Shown in pieces: positions 29,402 through 40,408 of a stretch of 64,000 nucleotides of DNA. The notes beneath the pieces were generated by a model. The model was not told where the DNA came from, did not search any database, and saw nothing but the letters and a program-made list of their open reading frames with translations. The translations under genes and the position numbers were made by a program. Positions within the stretch are counted from its first letter, which is position 1, and the number at the start of each line of letters is the position of its first letter. Source of the stretch: Pseudomonas sp. (GTDB lineage: Bacteria; Pseudomonadota; Gammaproteobacteria; Pseudomonadales; Pseudomonadaceae); assembly GCF_030690725.1 (NCBI RefSeq), contig NZ_JAUYGD010000057.1, forward strand, positions 19,501 through 83,500, in the 5' to 3' direction.

Positions 29402-29646
29402 CCTGACGTCCCCCATCACTATTTATCTCGCGAACATACGCGCCGTGCCGCGCGCCGCCAAGGCGCGATTTGCTAGTATCCAGCGCATTCGAGTTTACCC
29501 GCTGTGGCTGGCTAGAGCGGTTTCAGCAGTGTCGGCACTTTTCTCTGTTCTACGCGTCTTACTGGCTGTATTGATGCATCGCGAACATTGACGGCGATGC
29601 GTTGTGCTGCCGAGTCAATCGTCTGTCTATTTGCAGGAGTTACCTG

Positions 29647-29925
29647 ATGAAACTGTGGATCGTGTTGCCCATGCTGCTGTTGGTGCTAAGCGGTTGTGCG
29701 GGGAAAACGGCTTATCGCAACAGCTGCGCCAATCAGCTGGACGCCGCCTGGCGCGAGCTGGACCTGGCCAAGGCTGAGGGCTTTGCCGGTACGGTGAGTT
29801 ACTCCAAGGCGTTGTCGCTGCTGACGGCGGCGAAAACCCAGCAGCAGTTCGAGGGTTACAAGGGCTGTACGGCGAAGTCCGAGCGTGCCCGTTTCTATAT
29901 CCGTGAGTCGCGAGCAGGCCGCTGA
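29647..29925 (+). CDS. Small lipoprotein, unknown function
   Basis: A 92-residue protein with a lipoprotein signal: hydrophobic MLLLVLSGC with the acylated cysteine at 17. The mature part is small, mostly helical, and contains two more cysteines (SCANQ, KGCTA) that could pair. AGGAG precedes the ATG; the longer frame lacks a ribosome site. It overlaps the flavin reductase gene as TGATG. No domain recognised. Confidence 0.72.
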   Translation: MKLWIVLPMLLLVLSGCAGKTAYRNSCANQLDAAWRELDLAKAEGFAGTVSYSKALSLLTAAKTQQQFEGYKGCTAKSERARFYIRESRAGR

Positions 29926-30533
29926 TGCAACTGGATTTCAGCGCACTCGAACCGCTCGAACGCTACCGCTGGCTGGCGTCGACCATCACCCCACGACCGA
30001 TTGCCTGGGTCTCCAGCCAATCGGCCGAGGGTGTTAACAACCTGGCGCCGTTCAGCTTCTTTCAGGTGATCAGCGATGACCCGCCGACCCTGATGGTCAA
30101 CGTCAATCACCGCGCCGATGGTGGCCTCAAGGACACCCTACTGAATGTGCAAGCCAGCGGCGAGCTGGTGATTCAGCTGGTGTCCTTTGCCCAGGCCGAG
30201 GCGATGAATGCCAGCGCGGCGGTGCTGCCCTACGGCATCAGCGAGTTCGAGCAGTGCGGCATCGCCAGCCAGCCTTCGCAGCGAGTCGCACCGCCTCGGG
30301 TGGCCGGTGCGGCGGTCGCCTTTGAGTGCCGGGTGGCGCAGATTCAGGCCTACCCGGCAGACAAGCCCAATTGCCATCTGATCTTCGCCGAAGTGCTGTT
30401 GGCGCATATCGACGATGCGGTGCTCAATGAGCAGGGCCGTATCGATGCGCACACGCTCGATCTGGTTGGGCGTCTGGGCGGCATGGCCTATAGCCGTACC
30501 CGCGATACCTTCGAAATGCGCCGCCCTGGCTGA
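29925..30533 (+). CDS. Flavin reductase-like / FMN-binding split-barrel protein
   Basis: A 202-residue split-barrel protein. The N-terminal YRWLASTITPRPIAWVS and NLAPFSFFQVISDDPPTLMV are typical of the flavin reductase-like, FMN-binding family (DIM6/NTAB). Some members reduce FMN for partner oxygenases, but none is adjacent. It is translationally coupled to the small lipoprotein gene. The reaction is unassigned. Confidence 0.82.
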   Translation: MQLDFSALEPLERYRWLASTITPRPIAWVSSQSAEGVNNLAPFSFFQVISDDPPTLMVNVNHRADGGLKDTLLNVQASGELVIQLVSFAQAEAMNASAAVLPYGISEFEQCGIASQPSQRVAPPRVAGAAVAFECRVAQIQAYPADKPNCHLIFAEVLLAHIDDAVLNEQGRIDAHTLDLVGRLGGMAYSRTRDTFEMRRPG

Positions 30534-30715
30534 TGCGCGTGGCTGCCTGCGGCCACGCCTAGGCGCACGAATCGACGCAAAAGCGACCTCCGTTTAGCTA
30601 TTAGCACCATGCACCAGCCTGCTGGCTTGTCGCCAGCACGGCTGTGCTCCTATGTTGCCAATCTTGAATGCAGACAGCGCAGGGCTGTCTTGTGGTCATT
30701 CGGGCAGGGGGAGCT
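30534..30715 (+). other. Intergenic region with two hairpins
   Basis: GCGTGGC...GCCACGC just after the stop (about 30537-30558) and an imperfect AGCC-GCTGGC / GCCAGC-GGCT dyad near 30632-30656 are visible; neither has a T tract. No gene is seen. Confidence 0.4.
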
Positions 30716-32680
30716 ATGTGGACTGTGGTGCAGCGGCGGGTCGCCAGTTTGAGCACGGCGAGCAAACTGGCCTCGGGCTTTGGCATTGTTCTGGCGCTCA
30801 CCGCGCTGGTGGCGGCCACTGGGTTTCTGGCGTTGCGCGATGTCAGTGCGCGTTCGACGCTGCTCGAACGCATGAGCGCGATCAATAGCCAGGTCATGCA
30901 GATCCGCCGTAGCGAGCAGGATTTCGTCCTCAGCAGCGATAAGCAACACGCCACCCGGCTGCACGAACAGGCGCAGCAGATTCTCGACGCCAGTGCTGCG
31001 TTGCAGGCCCAATTACCGCAAGCCGAGCGCGCCGGGCTGGAGCAGGTGGCCGAGGCCATGACGGCCTATCGCGCGGCCTTCGATCGCTATGTCGAGCAGA
31101 GCGACAATATGCACCTGTCGTTGGAAGCCGCCACCTGGCTGGTGGTGAGCGCGTCCAACAGCCTGGATTTGCTCAAGGATGGCTTGGCCGAAGATGGTGT
31201 CGATCTGCTCAAGAGCAGTCAGGGCCTGCAGGGCGCCGAGTCCGTGCTGCAGGCCGGGCAGATCAGTCAGGTGCATCAGTTGTTGCTGCGCGCGTTGGAT
31301 CAGGCCCGCGTGCTGCTGGAACAGAGCCGCAGCAGTGGCGAGGCGACCCCGGCCAGCATTCAGGAAGCCATCGACGCCCAGAAACTAGCCGGTGAGCTGC
31401 GTGATGCCATGGAGGACCCCGGTTATGCGGCGGTGCTGGCCGAGGTGATCGGCAACGTCAACTCCTTCAATGACCGACTCAATGAATACACCGGGCTGCT
31501 GCAGCAGCAAAAACGCGAATACCAGAATCTGGTGCAGCAGGCCGAGCGCATTCTGGCCCTGGTCGATCAGGCCTATGGGCGGCAGAAGGCCAGCCTGAAT
31601 GGGCAATTGCAGGCCAGTACCTGGTTGATCGTGCTAGCCACGGCACTGGCGCTGCTGATTGGTTTGCTGGCGACGCTGACCATCACCCTGCTGATCGTGC
31701 GCCCGCTCAAGCAGGTGATCGAGCAGGCGCGGCGCATTGCCGACGGCGACCTCAGCGTGCAGGTCGAGGTGCAACGTGGCGACGAGATCGGCCAGTTGCA
31801 GGCGGCCATGCAGGGCATGTCCAGCAACCTGCGCGAGATGGTCGGGCGCCTGCAGGGCGGGGTGCTGCAAATATCTGCGTCGGCGCAGTCGCTGTCAGCC
31901 AGTACCGAGCAAACGCGGCTGGGGGTGAATGGGCAGAAGGTCGAGACCGATCAGGTCGCTACCGCCATGAGCGAGATGACCGCCACCGTGCATGAGGTGG
32001 CGCGCAATGCCGAGGCCGCAGCGTCTTCCACCGAACAGGCGGATCGCCGGGTCAGCAGTGGCGTGACTGTAGTGCAGCAGACCCTGGAACGGATCAACCA
32101 ACTGGCCAGTGCCATGCAGACCACCACCCAGAGCATTGAGCGGCTCAGCCAGGACACCCAGCGCATCGATTCGGTGCTGGATGTGATCAAGAGCGTGGCC
32201 GAACAGACCAACCTGCTGGCGCTCAATGCGGCCATCGAGGCGGCGCGGGCGGGCGAGCAGGGCCGGGGCTTTGCCGTGGTGGCCGATGAGGTGCGCGCGC
32301 TGGCCAGGCGCACCCAGCAGTCCACGGCGGAAATCGAAGGGCTGATCGCCACCCTGCGTGAGGGCACGCGGCGCTCCGTGGCGGACATGCACCAGAGTGG
32401 CGTGTTGGTGACGCAGACTGTGGCGGATGCCAACCAGACCGAAGGCGCGTTGGCGGAAATCGCCGCAGCAGTCAGCCAGATCTTCGAGATGAACCAGCAG
32501 ATTGCTGCCGCCGCCGAACAGCAGACGGCGGTGGCGGAGGAAATCAGCCGCAGCGTTACCTCGATTCGCGATATTGCCGATCAGTCCGCGCTGGCCATGG
32601 ACGAGTCCGCCAGCTCGAGCATTCAACTGGCAGAACTGGGCCGCGAGCTGCAGGGCATGGCGGGGCGCTTTCGCTTGTAA
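30716..32680 (+). CDS. Methyl-accepting chemotaxis protein, HBM-type sensor
   Basis: A 654-residue chemoreceptor. TM1 about 22-42; a long helical periplasmic domain of about 255 residues containing [10 protein letters not shown], which fits the helical bimodular (HBM) sensor class used by organic-acid receptors such as McpS; TM2 about 301-327; HAMP; and signalling domain with [23 protein letters not shown] at 30716 follows GGGGGAG; an upstream start would add 16 residues. By order it corresponds to PA1646. Ligand not inferable. Confidence 0.9.
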   Translation: MWTVVQRRVASLSTASKLASGFGIVLALTALVAATGFLALRDVSARSTLLERMSAINSQVMQIRRSEQDFVLSSDKQHATRLHEQAQQILDASAALQAQLPQAERAGLEQVAEAMTAYRAAFDRYVEQSDNMHLSLEAATWLVVSASNSLDLLKDGLAEDGVDLLKSSQGLQGAESVLQAGQISQVHQLLLRALDQARVLLEQSRSSGEATPASIQEAIDAQKLAGELRDAMEDPGYAAVLAEVIGNVNSFNDRLNEYTGLLQQQKREYQNLVQQAERILALVDQAYGRQKASLNGQLQASTWLIVLATALALLIGLLATLTITLLIVRPLKQVIEQARRIADGDLSVQVEVQRGDEIGQLQAAMQGMSSNLREMVGRLQGGVLQISASAQSLSASTEQTRLGVNGQKVETDQVATAMSEMTATVHEVARNAEAAASSTEQADRRVSSGVTVVQQTLERINQLASAMQTTTQSIERLSQDTQRIDSVLDVIKSVAEQTNLLALNAAIEAARAGEQGRGFAVVADEVRALARRTQQSTAEIEGLIATLREGTRRSVADMHQSGVLVTQTVADANQTEGALAEIAAAVSQIFEMNQQIAAAAEQQTAVAEEISRSVTSIRDIADQSALAMDESASSSIQLAELGRELQGMAGRFRL

Positions 32681-32733
32681 AAGCCCCCGCGAGCGGCTGC
32701 CGAGGACATTTCGGCAGGGCTCCGGGGCGTTTG

Positions 32734-35430
32734 TCATGGCTCCTGGCTGCATTTTAGTCGCTGCAACAGCCACTTCTCCGCTTCAACGCAGGCGCATACC
32801 CCCAGCGCTACCAGCAGGCACCAACCCCATGCGAATGCCGGCAGGGCGGCGGTGGCGAAGATCTGCTGCATGGCCGGCCAGTAGGTGAGCAGCAGTTGCA
32901 GGCTGAGCAACAGGCCGACCATGCTCCAGATCATCGGGTTGTCGCGTAGGCCGAAGTTCGCCGGTCCTTCGAGGCGACGGCTGCTGAACAGGTAACCGAT
33001 TTCGCAGGCAACCACCGCGTTGACCGCCAGGGTGCGGCTGCTTTCAAGGCTCCAGCCCAGCGTCTGGGTATAGAGGAACAGGCCCAGGCTGGCCAGGGTC
33101 ATCAGCGTGCCGATAAACAGCACGCGCCAGAGTAGATGCCGGCTGAGCAAATTGACCTTGGGGTCGCGTGGCGGGCGGCGCATCAGGTCGGCTTCTGCCG
33201 GCTCAAACGCCAGGGCCAGCGCCAGGGTTACGGCGGTGATCATATTGATCCAGAGAATCTGCAAAGGGGTGATCGGCAAGGTCAGCCCCAGGGCGATGGC
33301 CGCCAGCAGGATCATCGCTTCACCGCCATTGGTGGGCAGGATAAACAGGATGGTTTTCTTCAGGTTGTCATAGACCGTGCGACCTTCCTCGACCGCATGG
33401 GCGATGGTGGCGAAGTTGTCGTCGGCCAGGACCATCTGCGCCGCTTCCTTGGCCGCTTCGGTGCCCTTGATGCCCATGGCAATGCCGATGTCCGCACGTT
33501 TCAGGGCCGGCGCGTCGTTGACGCCGTCACCGGTCATCGCCACCCGCGCGCCGCAGGCTTGCAGGCGTTCAACCAGGCGCAGTTTGTGCGCCGGGCTGGT
33601 GCGGGCGAATACGTTGGTGGCAGGTAGCAACTGATCCAGCTGGCTGTCGCTGAGGTTATCGAGATCGACCCCGGTCAGCGGTTTGCCATCCCCCAGGCCG
33701 AGGCGCTGGGCAATGGCGCTGGCGGTGCCAGCATGGTCGCCGGTGATCATCTTCACCGCGATGCCGGCGCTGTGGCAGTCGGCGATGGCGGCAATGGCTT
33801 CCTCGCGGGGTGGGTCGAGCATACCGACCAGACCAAGCAGCACGTAATCGCCGTCCAGGTCCTGATAGTCGAGGGTCTGCTGCGGTTCGCCGAGCGGCCG
33901 AATGGCCAGGCCGAGCATGCGCAGCCCCTGACTGGCGCCGCTGTCCAGGGCCTGGTGCCAGTGGCGTGGGTCGAGCGGTTCGGGATGGCCATCGCGCCAT
34001 TGGCGGTTGCAGGCTTCGAGCAGGCGCTCCGGCGCGCCGATCATATAGATCAGGCCATGGCGGGCATGGTCATGGTGCAGGCTGGCGGTGCAGCGCTGCT
34101 CGGAACTGAAAGGGATGGCGTCGACCTGCGGCAGGTTGCGCGCCTCATGCTGCAGCTCCAGGCCGACTTTGCCGGCCAGGGTCAGCAGGGCGGCTTCGGT
34201 GGGATCGCCAGTGATGCTCCAGCCGTTCTCGCCGCTGCGCAGGCTGGCGTTATTGGCCAGCAGGCCGGCACGGGCCAGCTCGCGCAGGTCATCGGCGGCG
34301 TCCAGCTGGCACAGCTGGCCGTCATCGCAGTGAATACTGCCCTGCGGTGCATAGCCGACGCCATCGACGCTGTAATGATGGGCGGCGGTAAACACCTGCT
34401 GCACGGTCATCTCGTTGCGCGTCAGGGTGCCGGTCTTGTCCGAGCAGATCACCGTGACCGCGCCGAGGCTTTCAACTGCTGGCAAATGGCGGATGATCGC
34501 CCGGCGCTTGGCCATGCGCTGCACGCCTAGGGCGAGAATGATCGTCAGCACCGCCGGCAGGCCTTCGGGAATGGCCGCCACGGCCAGGCTGACTGCGGCC
34601 AGCAGCATGTCCTCGGCGCTGTAGCCGCGCAGCAGTACGCCAAAGGCAAAGGTCAGCAGCGCCAGAACGAGAATGCCCAGGGTCAGGTGGCGGGCAAATT
34701 TGGCCATGTCGACCAGCAACGGAGTTTGCAGGCTGACCACGTTTTCCAGCATATGGCTGATCTTGCCCAGCTCGGTCTGTTTGGCCGTGGCCACCACCAC
34801 GCCTGCGGCGCTACCGGCATTCACCAGGGTGCCGGAGTAGGCCATGCAACGGCGGTCGGCCAGGCTGGCTGCTGGCTCAACTGCATCCTGGTGTTTATCC
34901 ACGGGCAGGGATTCACCGGTCAGCGCAGCTTCATCAATGCGCAGGTCGCGGGTTTCCAGCAGGCGCAGGTCGGCGGGCACGCGGTCGCCAGCCTCCAGCA
35001 GCACCCAGTCGCCGGGCACCAGCTGTTCGGCGGCAATGCTGTGCACCTGGCCGTTGCGGCGCACCCGGCTTTCCAGGCTAAGCATCTGCTGAATCGCCAG
35101 CATGGCGTGCTGGGCTTTGCCTTCCTGAACAAAGCCGACCAGGGCGTTGATCAGCACCACGGCAAAGATCACCGCACTGTCGAGCCATTCGCCCAGCAGC
35201 AGGGTAAGCAGGCAGGCGCCGAGCAGGACGTAGATCAGCAGGTTGTGAAATTGCAGGGCAAAGCGCATTAACGGCCCGCTGGCCTGCTGTTGCGGCAGCA
35301 GGTTGAGGCCGTGCTCGCTGAGGCGCTGGGCGGCGTCGGCACTGTCCAGGCCTTGGACACTGCTGTTGAGGTGTTGCAGGCTTTGTTGCCCTGGCAGGGC
35401 GTGCCAGTCATGACCAGATGGCGCTTGCAT
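32734..35430 (-). CDS. Cation-transporting P-type ATPase (P2 type)
   Basis: An 898-residue P2-type ATPase with N-terminal cation-ATPase domain, TGES in the actuator domain, [13 protein letters not shown] with the phosphorylated Asp near 329, and [18 protein letters not shown]4 has AAIPEGLPA with the cation-binding Glu, and M5 has TNGGEAM with Asn and Glu as in SERCA. M6 reads NMITAVT, where SERCA has NLVTDGLP, so the acidic residue is Ala. It is Ca2+-ATPase-like, but ion choice is uncertain. GGAG precedes the ATG. Divergent from moxR. Confidence 0.88.
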   Translation of the reverse strand: MQAPSGHDWHALPGQQSLQHLNSSVQGLDSADAAQRLSEHGLNLLPQQQASGPLMRFALQFHNLLIYVLLGACLLTLLLGEWLDSAVIFAVVLINALVGFVQEGKAQHAMLAIQQMLSLESRVRRNGQVHSIAAEQLVPGDWVLLEAGDRVPADLRLLETRDLRIDEAALTGESLPVDKHQDAVEPAASLADRRCMAYSGTLVNAGSAAGVVVATAKQTELGKISHMLENVVSLQTPLLVDMAKFARHLTLGILVLALLTFAFGVLLRGYSAEDMLLAAVSLAVAAIPEGLPAVLTIILALGVQRMAKRRAIIRHLPAVESLGAVTVICSDKTGTLTRNEMTVQQVFTAAHHYSVDGVGYAPQGSIHCDDGQLCQLDAADDLRELARAGLLANNASLRSGENGWSITGDPTEAALLTLAGKVGLELQHEARNLPQVDAIPFSSEQRCTASLHHDHARHGLIYMIGAPERLLEACNRQWRDGHPEPLDPRHWHQALDSGASQGLRMLGLAIRPLGEPQQTLDYQDLDGDYVLLGLVGMLDPPREEAIAAIADCHSAGIAVKMITGDHAGTASAIAQRLGLGDGKPLTGVDLDNLSDSQLDQLLPATNVFARTSPAHKLRLVERLQACGARVAMTGDGVNDAPALKRADIGIAMGIKGTEAAKEAAQMVLADDNFATIAHAVEEGRTVYDNLKKTILFILPTNGGEAMILLAAIALGLTLPITPLQILWINMITAVTLALALAFEPAEADLMRRPPRDPKVNLLSRHLLWRVLFIGTLMTLASLGLFLYTQTLGWSLESSRTLAVNAVVACEIGYLFSSRRLEGPANFGLRDNPMIWSMVGLLLSLQLLLTYWPAMQQIFATAALPAFAWGWCLLVALGVCACVEAEKWLLQRLKCSQEP

Positions 35431-35599
35431 TCGATGTGCTCCAGCGCTGTTCGGGCCTTTAGCCTAAACACCACAAACGAGGTGGGTGTTGGCTTGGATC
35501 AATTGAATGGCTCACAAGTTCGTCAGTAAAGGTTTCCAGCCGCTATGCCGTGGCAACGTGGCGCAGTAGCATCGCCAATCTGTCTTAAAGGAGTGATAC

Positions 35600-36517
35600 A
35601 TGCGCGCCAAACTGGAAACTGTGCTGCAGACGGTCAATCAAGTGCTTCTGGGCAAAGAGCCGCAGGTGCGGTTGGCGCTGACGTGTTTGTTGGCCCAGGG
35701 TCATCTGTTGATTGAGGACTTGCCCGGCATGGGCAAAACCACCCTCAGTCACGCTCTGGCCAGGGTGCTGGGGTTGAGTTTTCAGCGCATCCAGTTCACC
35801 TCTGACCTGCTGCCCGGTGACATCCTCGGCACCTCGGTGTTCGACAAGGACACCGGGCAATTTATCTTCCACCCGGGGCCGATTTTTGCCGAGCTGGTGC
35901 TGGCTGACGAAATCAATCGCGCCACGCCGAAAAGCCAGAGTGCGCTGCTCGAAGCCATGGAGGAGGGCCAGGTGACCATCGAAGGCGCGACCCGGCCGCT
36001 GCCCGAGCCGTTCTTTGTGATTGCCACGCAGAACCCGGTGAGCCAGGGCGGCACCTTCGCCTTGCCCGAGTCGCAACTGGACCGATTCTTGATGCGTCTA
36101 TCGCTCGGCTACCCCGGCAAGGCCGCGGAAAAGGCCCTGCTGCTGGGCGACTCGCGGCGTTCTTTGCTGCCCACCCTGCCGGCGCTGTTGGATCACGCTG
36201 AACTGGCTCTGCTGCAGGCCGAAGTGCCTAAGGTGCGTGCCAGCGACGCGCTGATCGACTATGTGTTGCGCCTGGTCGATGCCACCCGCACCCAGCCGCA
36301 GTTTGCTTGGGGTCTGTCGCCTCGGGCCAGCCTGGCGCTTTTGGCGGCGGCGCGGGCCTGGGCCTTCCTCGCTGGACGCGATTATGTGATTCCGGAAGAC
36401 GTACAGGCCGTGCTGCCGTCGGTGGTTGGCCATCGCCTGCGCGAGCGCGCCGACCCGGCCGGGCATGGCGCGGGCAGCCTGGTGCAGTGGTTGCTGCGTG
36501 AGGTGCCGGCGCTTTGA
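35600..36517 (+). CDS. MoxR family AAA+ ATPase
   Basis: A 305-residue AAA+ ATPase of the MoxR family, thought to act as chaperone-like remodelling factors for partner proteins. Walker A is EDLPGMGKTTLS near 40-51, Walker B VLADEINRATPK, sensor motif ATQNPVSQGGTF and a C-terminal helical lid with GLSPRASLALL. AAAGGAG precedes the ATG. It overlaps the DUF58 gene; with tgpA these form the common moxR-DUF58-transglutaminase operon. Confidence 0.92.
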   Translation: MRAKLETVLQTVNQVLLGKEPQVRLALTCLLAQGHLLIEDLPGMGKTTLSHALARVLGLSFQRIQFTSDLLPGDILGTSVFDKDTGQFIFHPGPIFAELVLADEINRATPKSQSALLEAMEEGQVTIEGATRPLPEPFFVIATQNPVSQGGTFALPESQLDRFLMRLSLGYPGKAAEKALLLGDSRRSLLPTLPALLDHAELALLQAEVPKVRASDALIDYVLRLVDATRTQPQFAWGLSPRASLALLAAARAWAFLAGRDYVIPEDVQAVLPSVVGHRLRERADPAGHGAGSLVQWLLREVPAL

Positions 36518-37470
36518 TCGCCCAGCTCAGACCGCGCTGGAACCGCTGGCTGGCCCGGCGTATTCCGGCAGCCAGCAGTGTGCGCCTGAATCAGCGGCGG
36601 ATCTTTATCATCCCTAGCCGCGTCGGCGTGGCCTTTATGCTGGCGTTGTTGTTGATGCTGCTGGCCGCGATCAATTACCAGAACAGCCTGGCTTATGGCC
36701 TGACCTTTTTGTTGGCCTCGGTATTTGTCGTCGCCATTCTGCACACCTACCGCAATCTGGCCGGGATGATCCTCAAGGCCGGCAGTGCGCCGGCAGTATT
36801 TGTTGGCGAACCCGCCGGTTTTCGCGTGCGCCTGGAAAGCAGCCAGCGCCCCCATCAGGCCGTCAGCCTGGGTTGGCCACCGGCCGAATTGCAGACGCTG
36901 GATGTGCCGGCCGAGGGTGTGACCGAGTGCCAGTTAAACCTGCCAGCGATGCAGCGCGGCTGGCTACGGCCCGGTCGTCTGCGAGTCGAAAGTCGTTTCC
37001 CGCTGGGTATTCTGGTGGCCTGGAGTTGGGTCGATCTGGATCAGCGTGTGCTGGTTTATCCGCGGCCATTGCCCGGCGATCTGCCGCTGTCCGCCGGCGC
37101 GAGCCAGGATCAGGAAGAGGAGGGCAGTCGGCCCCATGGTCAGGGTGTGGACGATTACCAAGGGCTGAAGACTTATCAGCCGGGTGATTCCAAGCGACGT
37201 CTGCACTGGAAAGCCTATTCCCGTGGTCAGGGATTGCTGGTCAAGGATTTCGCCTCGATTACTGGGCGTGATCTGTACCTGGATTTCGATGCATTGGCCG
37301 GTGATGTCGAAACCCGTCTGTCGCTGCTCTGCCACTGGGTGCTGCAGCTGTCCGAGCGTCAGCAACCCTTTGCCCTGTGCCTGCCGGGCCAGGTACTGGG
37401 CGCCGATAGCGGCGAGCTGCACCGTGATGCCTGCTTGCGTGCATTGGCGCTGTTCGGGCGTGCGCCATGA
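36514..37470 (+). CDS. DUF58 domain-containing membrane protein
   Basis: A 318-residue protein with two membrane helices near 35-75 (FMLALLLMLLAAINYQ and LTFLLASVFVVAILH) and a C-terminal DUF58 region marked by YQPGDSKRRLHWKAYSRG. It begins at TTG 36514, overlapping the moxR stop by 4 bases. DUF58 proteins accompany MoxR ATPases and are thought to be their partners at the membrane. Its stop overlaps tgpA. Confidence 0.88.
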   Translation: MIAQLRPRWNRWLARRIPAASSVRLNQRRIFIIPSRVGVAFMLALLLMLLAAINYQNSLAYGLTFLLASVFVVAILHTYRNLAGMILKAGSAPAVFVGEPAGFRVRLESSQRPHQAVSLGWPPAELQTLDVPAEGVTECQLNLPAMQRGWLRPGRLRVESRFPLGILVAWSWVDLDQRVLVYPRPLPGDLPLSAGASQDQEEEGSRPHGQGVDDYQGLKTYQPGDSKRRLHWKAYSRGQGLLVKDFASITGRDLYLDFDALAGDVETRLSLLCHWVLQLSERQQPFALCLPGQVLGADSGELHRDACLRALALFGRAP

Positions 37471-39461
37471 GCCGTATTGCCGTGATCCCGCGGATCAGCC
37501 TGACCTGGCTACTGGTAGCCCAGGTGCTGGTGATTATTCCCCATCTGACGCATTTACCGCTGTGGATCATCGGCCTGTGGCTGGGCAGTGCGGCCTGGCG
37601 CATTCAGATTTTCCGCATGCGTGCGCGCTACCCGAATGCCTGGGCCAAGGGCGGTTTGATGCTGGCGGCGGCGCTTGGGGTATTTCTTTCCCGTGGCAGC
37701 CTGATCGGTCTGGATGCCGGGGTGGTGCTGCTGGTCGCAGCCTTTGTGCTCAAGCTGCTGGAGATGCGTACGCGGCGTGATGCCCTGGTGCTGATCTTTC
37801 TCGGTTTTTTTGTGGTGGTCACCGCTTACCTGTTCGATGACAGCATGCTGATGGCCTTCTACAGCCTGCTACCGGTCACCGCTTTACTCGCAGCCTTGAT
37901 TGGCCTGCAGCAGAGCAGCCTGGCCACTCAGCCCTGGCCGACCGCACGTCTGGCTGGCGGGCTGCTGCTGCAGGCGTTGCCGGTGATGTTGCTGCTGTTT
38001 GTCTTCTTCCCACGCATGGGGCCGTTGTGGTCGTTGCCGGTGCCAAATGACAAGGCCACCACGGGCCTTTCGGACAGCATGGCCCCGGCGGATATTGCCG
38101 ATCTAAGTCGCTCCGCAGCCCTGGCGTTTCGCGCCAGTTTTACCGGTGAAACCCCGCCGCGCAGTGAGTTGTACTGGCGCGCGCTGACCCTGGATCGCTT
38201 TGATGGACGGCGTTGGTCGCAATCCGAATACGCCGAGTTTGGCCCCGCTGCGCAGTGGCAGAAACAGGGTGAGGTGCTGAGCTACAGCATTGTCATGCAG
38301 CCGAGTTCACAGCGTTGGTTGTTTGCCCTGGATGTGGCGGAAACCTCACTGGAGCAGACCCGGCAGATGAGTGATTTCCGCTTGCAGCGGCGGCAGCCAG
38401 TGGACCGCCCACTGATTTATCAAGCCACCTCCTGGCCCGAGGCGCTGCGTGAGCCGCAGCCGTCTAAGGAAGTCCTGCGTCGCGCCCTGCAGTTGCCGGA
38501 TCAGGGCGAGCCACGCACTCGCGCCTGGGCAGAACAACTTAAACGTGAGCACCCGCAGCCCGAACAACTGGTGCAGGCGCTGCTTAGCCACTTCAATCGC
38601 GAGCCCTATGCCTACACCCTGCGCCCGCCAACACTGGGCGTGAATAATATTGATGATTTCCTTTTCGAGACCCGCAGCGGCTTCTGCGCCCACTACGCCG
38701 GGGCCATGACCTATGTGCTGCGCGCGGCGGGCATTCCGGCGCGGGTGGTAGCCGGTTATCAGGGCGGTGAATACAACCCGGCCGGCAACTATGTGCAGGT
38801 GCGTCAGTTTGATGCCCATGCCTGGGTTGAGTACTGGCAAGAGGGGCAGGGCTGGGTCAGTGTTGACCCGACCTTCCAGGTGGCGCCCGAGCGCATCGAC
38901 ATGGGCTTGGAAGAGGCCCTGGCGGGTGAACAGAGCTTTCTCGAAGATTCGCCTTTCTCCCCGCTGCGCTACCGCAACCTCAGCTGGTTGAATGAGGTGC
39001 GGCTGGCCTGGGACAACGTCAATTACGGCTGGCAACGCTGGGTGCTGGGCTACCAGAGCCAGCAGCAGCTGGAGTTTCTCCAGCGCTGGTTGGGTCGGGT
39101 GGATGCCCAGTCGCTGGTGATTGGCCTGGTCGGTGGCGGGGCGCTACTGCTCGGTCTGTTGTCACTCTGGCTGTTCAAGCCCTGGCTGCGTGAGCGCGAT
39201 GTGCAGCAGCGGCTATTCCGTCGTTTCGAGGGGTTGCTGGCGCGCCATGGTGTGCCGCGTAAGCCCGGCGAAGGGCCGCGCGACTATGCCGTACGGGCAG
39301 CCTTGCTGATGCCGGCCCAGGCGCAGGTGATTGGCGACTTTGCGGCGGCCTTCGAGGCGCAGCGTTATGCCGGGCAGGAACCTTCTGCCGTGCAGTTACG
39401 TCAGCATTTGAAGGCCCTGCGGCGGGCGTTGCCTTGGCGGCTTACCCGTTTGGATTCATAG
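37467..39461 (+). CDS. tgpA: Transglutaminase-like membrane protein TgpA
   Basis: A 664-residue inner-membrane protein. About six helices fill the first 185 residues; a periplasmic transglutaminase-like domain follows, with Cys near 407 in SGFCAHYAG, His in FDAHAWVEYW and Asp in VSVDPTFQ; a last helix lies near 550-572 before a cytoplasmic tail of the DUF4129 kind. The P. aeruginosa homologue TgpA (PA2873) has been reported essential. It overlaps DUF58 by 4 bases. The transamidation substrate is unknown. Confidence 0.93.
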   Translation: MSRIAVIPRISLTWLLVAQVLVIIPHLTHLPLWIIGLWLGSAAWRIQIFRMRARYPNAWAKGGLMLAAALGVFLSRGSLIGLDAGVVLLVAAFVLKLLEMRTRRDALVLIFLGFFVVVTAYLFDDSMLMAFYSLLPVTALLAALIGLQQSSLATQPWPTARLAGGLLLQALPVMLLLFVFFPRMGPLWSLPVPNDKATTGLSDSMAPADIADLSRSAALAFRASFTGETPPRSELYWRALTLDRFDGRRWSQSEYAEFGPAAQWQKQGEVLSYSIVMQPSSQRWLFALDVAETSLEQTRQMSDFRLQRRQPVDRPLIYQATSWPEALREPQPSKEVLRRALQLPDQGEPRTRAWAEQLKREHPQPEQLVQALLSHFNREPYAYTLRPPTLGVNNIDDFLFETRSGFCAHYAGAMTYVLRAAGIPARVVAGYQGGEYNPAGNYVQVRQFDAHAWVEYWQEGQGWVSVDPTFQVAPERIDMGLEEALAGEQSFLEDSPFSPLRYRNLSWLNEVRLAWDNVNYGWQRWVLGYQSQQQLEFLQRWLGRVDAQSLVIGLVGGGALLLGLLSLWLFKPWLRERDVQQRLFRRFEGLLARHGVPRKPGEGPRDYAVRAALLMPAQAQVIGDFAAAFEAQRYAGQEPSAVQLRQHLKALRRALPWRLTRLDS

Positions 39462-39530
39462 CGACCATTGGCCACTTGTGGCTAAGCAATAAGCGCATAA
39501 GCTGGGGAGCAATTTCACAGGAGTGAGGCG

Positions 39531-40301
39531 ATGCAAGGCTTGATTGATGAGGTGCCACGACACGTACTGCGCATCCAGATGCGCTTGTTTGCCTGCCGTG
39601 AACGGCTGCGGGTGACTACTGACGATGAGGCCCTGCACGATCTGCGTATCGCCTTGCGTCAATTGCGCAGCCTGTTGCGGCCGTTATCCTCGGTCGCCGT
39701 CTGTGAGGACTTGCAGCAGCGCGCGGCCGAGTTGGGCCGCTTGACCGGCCCGCTGCGCGACCTTGAGGTACTGTTGAGCTATCTGCAGCAGCAAGGGCTC
39801 GATAGCGCCGCACAATCGCGTCAGTCCCTGTTACAGCAGGGCTACCTGCAGCTGCTGGACAGTGCGCCGTTGGCGCATCTGCTGAGCGCGCTGGATGACT
39901 GGCCGCAGCAGTGGCGCCAGGCGGCCAGCAGTGGGCAACTGCGTGGCCTGCACAAGCTGATCAGGCAGCGCTTGCGCAAGGATCGCAAGCAATTAGCCAA
40001 GGCCCTGCTTGACCCCGCCCATGACCGTCACCGCCTGCGCTTGTTGGTCAAGCGTCTGCGTTATGCCGCCGAGGCCTATCCGCAGCTGGCCGAGTTGTCC
40101 GGGCGCACGCGTATGCAGCTGAAACAGGCGCAGTCAGCCCTGGGTGATTGGCACGACCACTGGCAGTGGCTGCTGCGCGCCGAAGCCGAAGCGGATTTGC
40201 AGCCATGCGTGCCAATTTGGCGTGAAGCAATGCAAAGCGCCGAGCAGCAGGCCGATCTGGCCCTGCAGGCATTGACCGCAGGTTTTGCTCGCAGCTGCTG
40301 A
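39531..40301 (+). CDS. CHAD domain protein
   Basis: A 256-residue helical protein made of a CHAD domain. The conserved histidine/arginine patches are visible: ALHDLRIALRQLRSLLR early and RLRLLVKRLRYAAEAYP plus LGDWHDHWQWL late. CHAD domains bind inorganic polyphosphate and often localise to granules. RBS GGAGTGAGG precedes the ATG. It follows tgpA by 69 bases in the same direction. Confidence 0.9.
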   Translation: MQGLIDEVPRHVLRIQMRLFACRERLRVTTDDEALHDLRIALRQLRSLLRPLSSVAVCEDLQQRAAELGRLTGPLRDLEVLLSYLQQQGLDSAAQSRQSLLQQGYLQLLDSAPLAHLLSALDDWPQQWRQAASSGQLRGLHKLIRQRLRKDRKQLAKALLDPAHDRHRLRLLVKRLRYAAEAYPQLAELSGRTRMQLKQAQSALGDWHDHWQWLLRAEAEADLQPCVPIWREAMQSAEQQADLALQALTAGFARSC

Positions 40302-40408
40302 GTTGGCGGAAAAGTCGTTATACCTTCGGATTGTTTGGCCGAAATGTCATGTCATCTGTGCTCGCCTTTGCCCTAAGATCACCCGCATCTTCAGTGTTCG
40401 AGGTGGTT

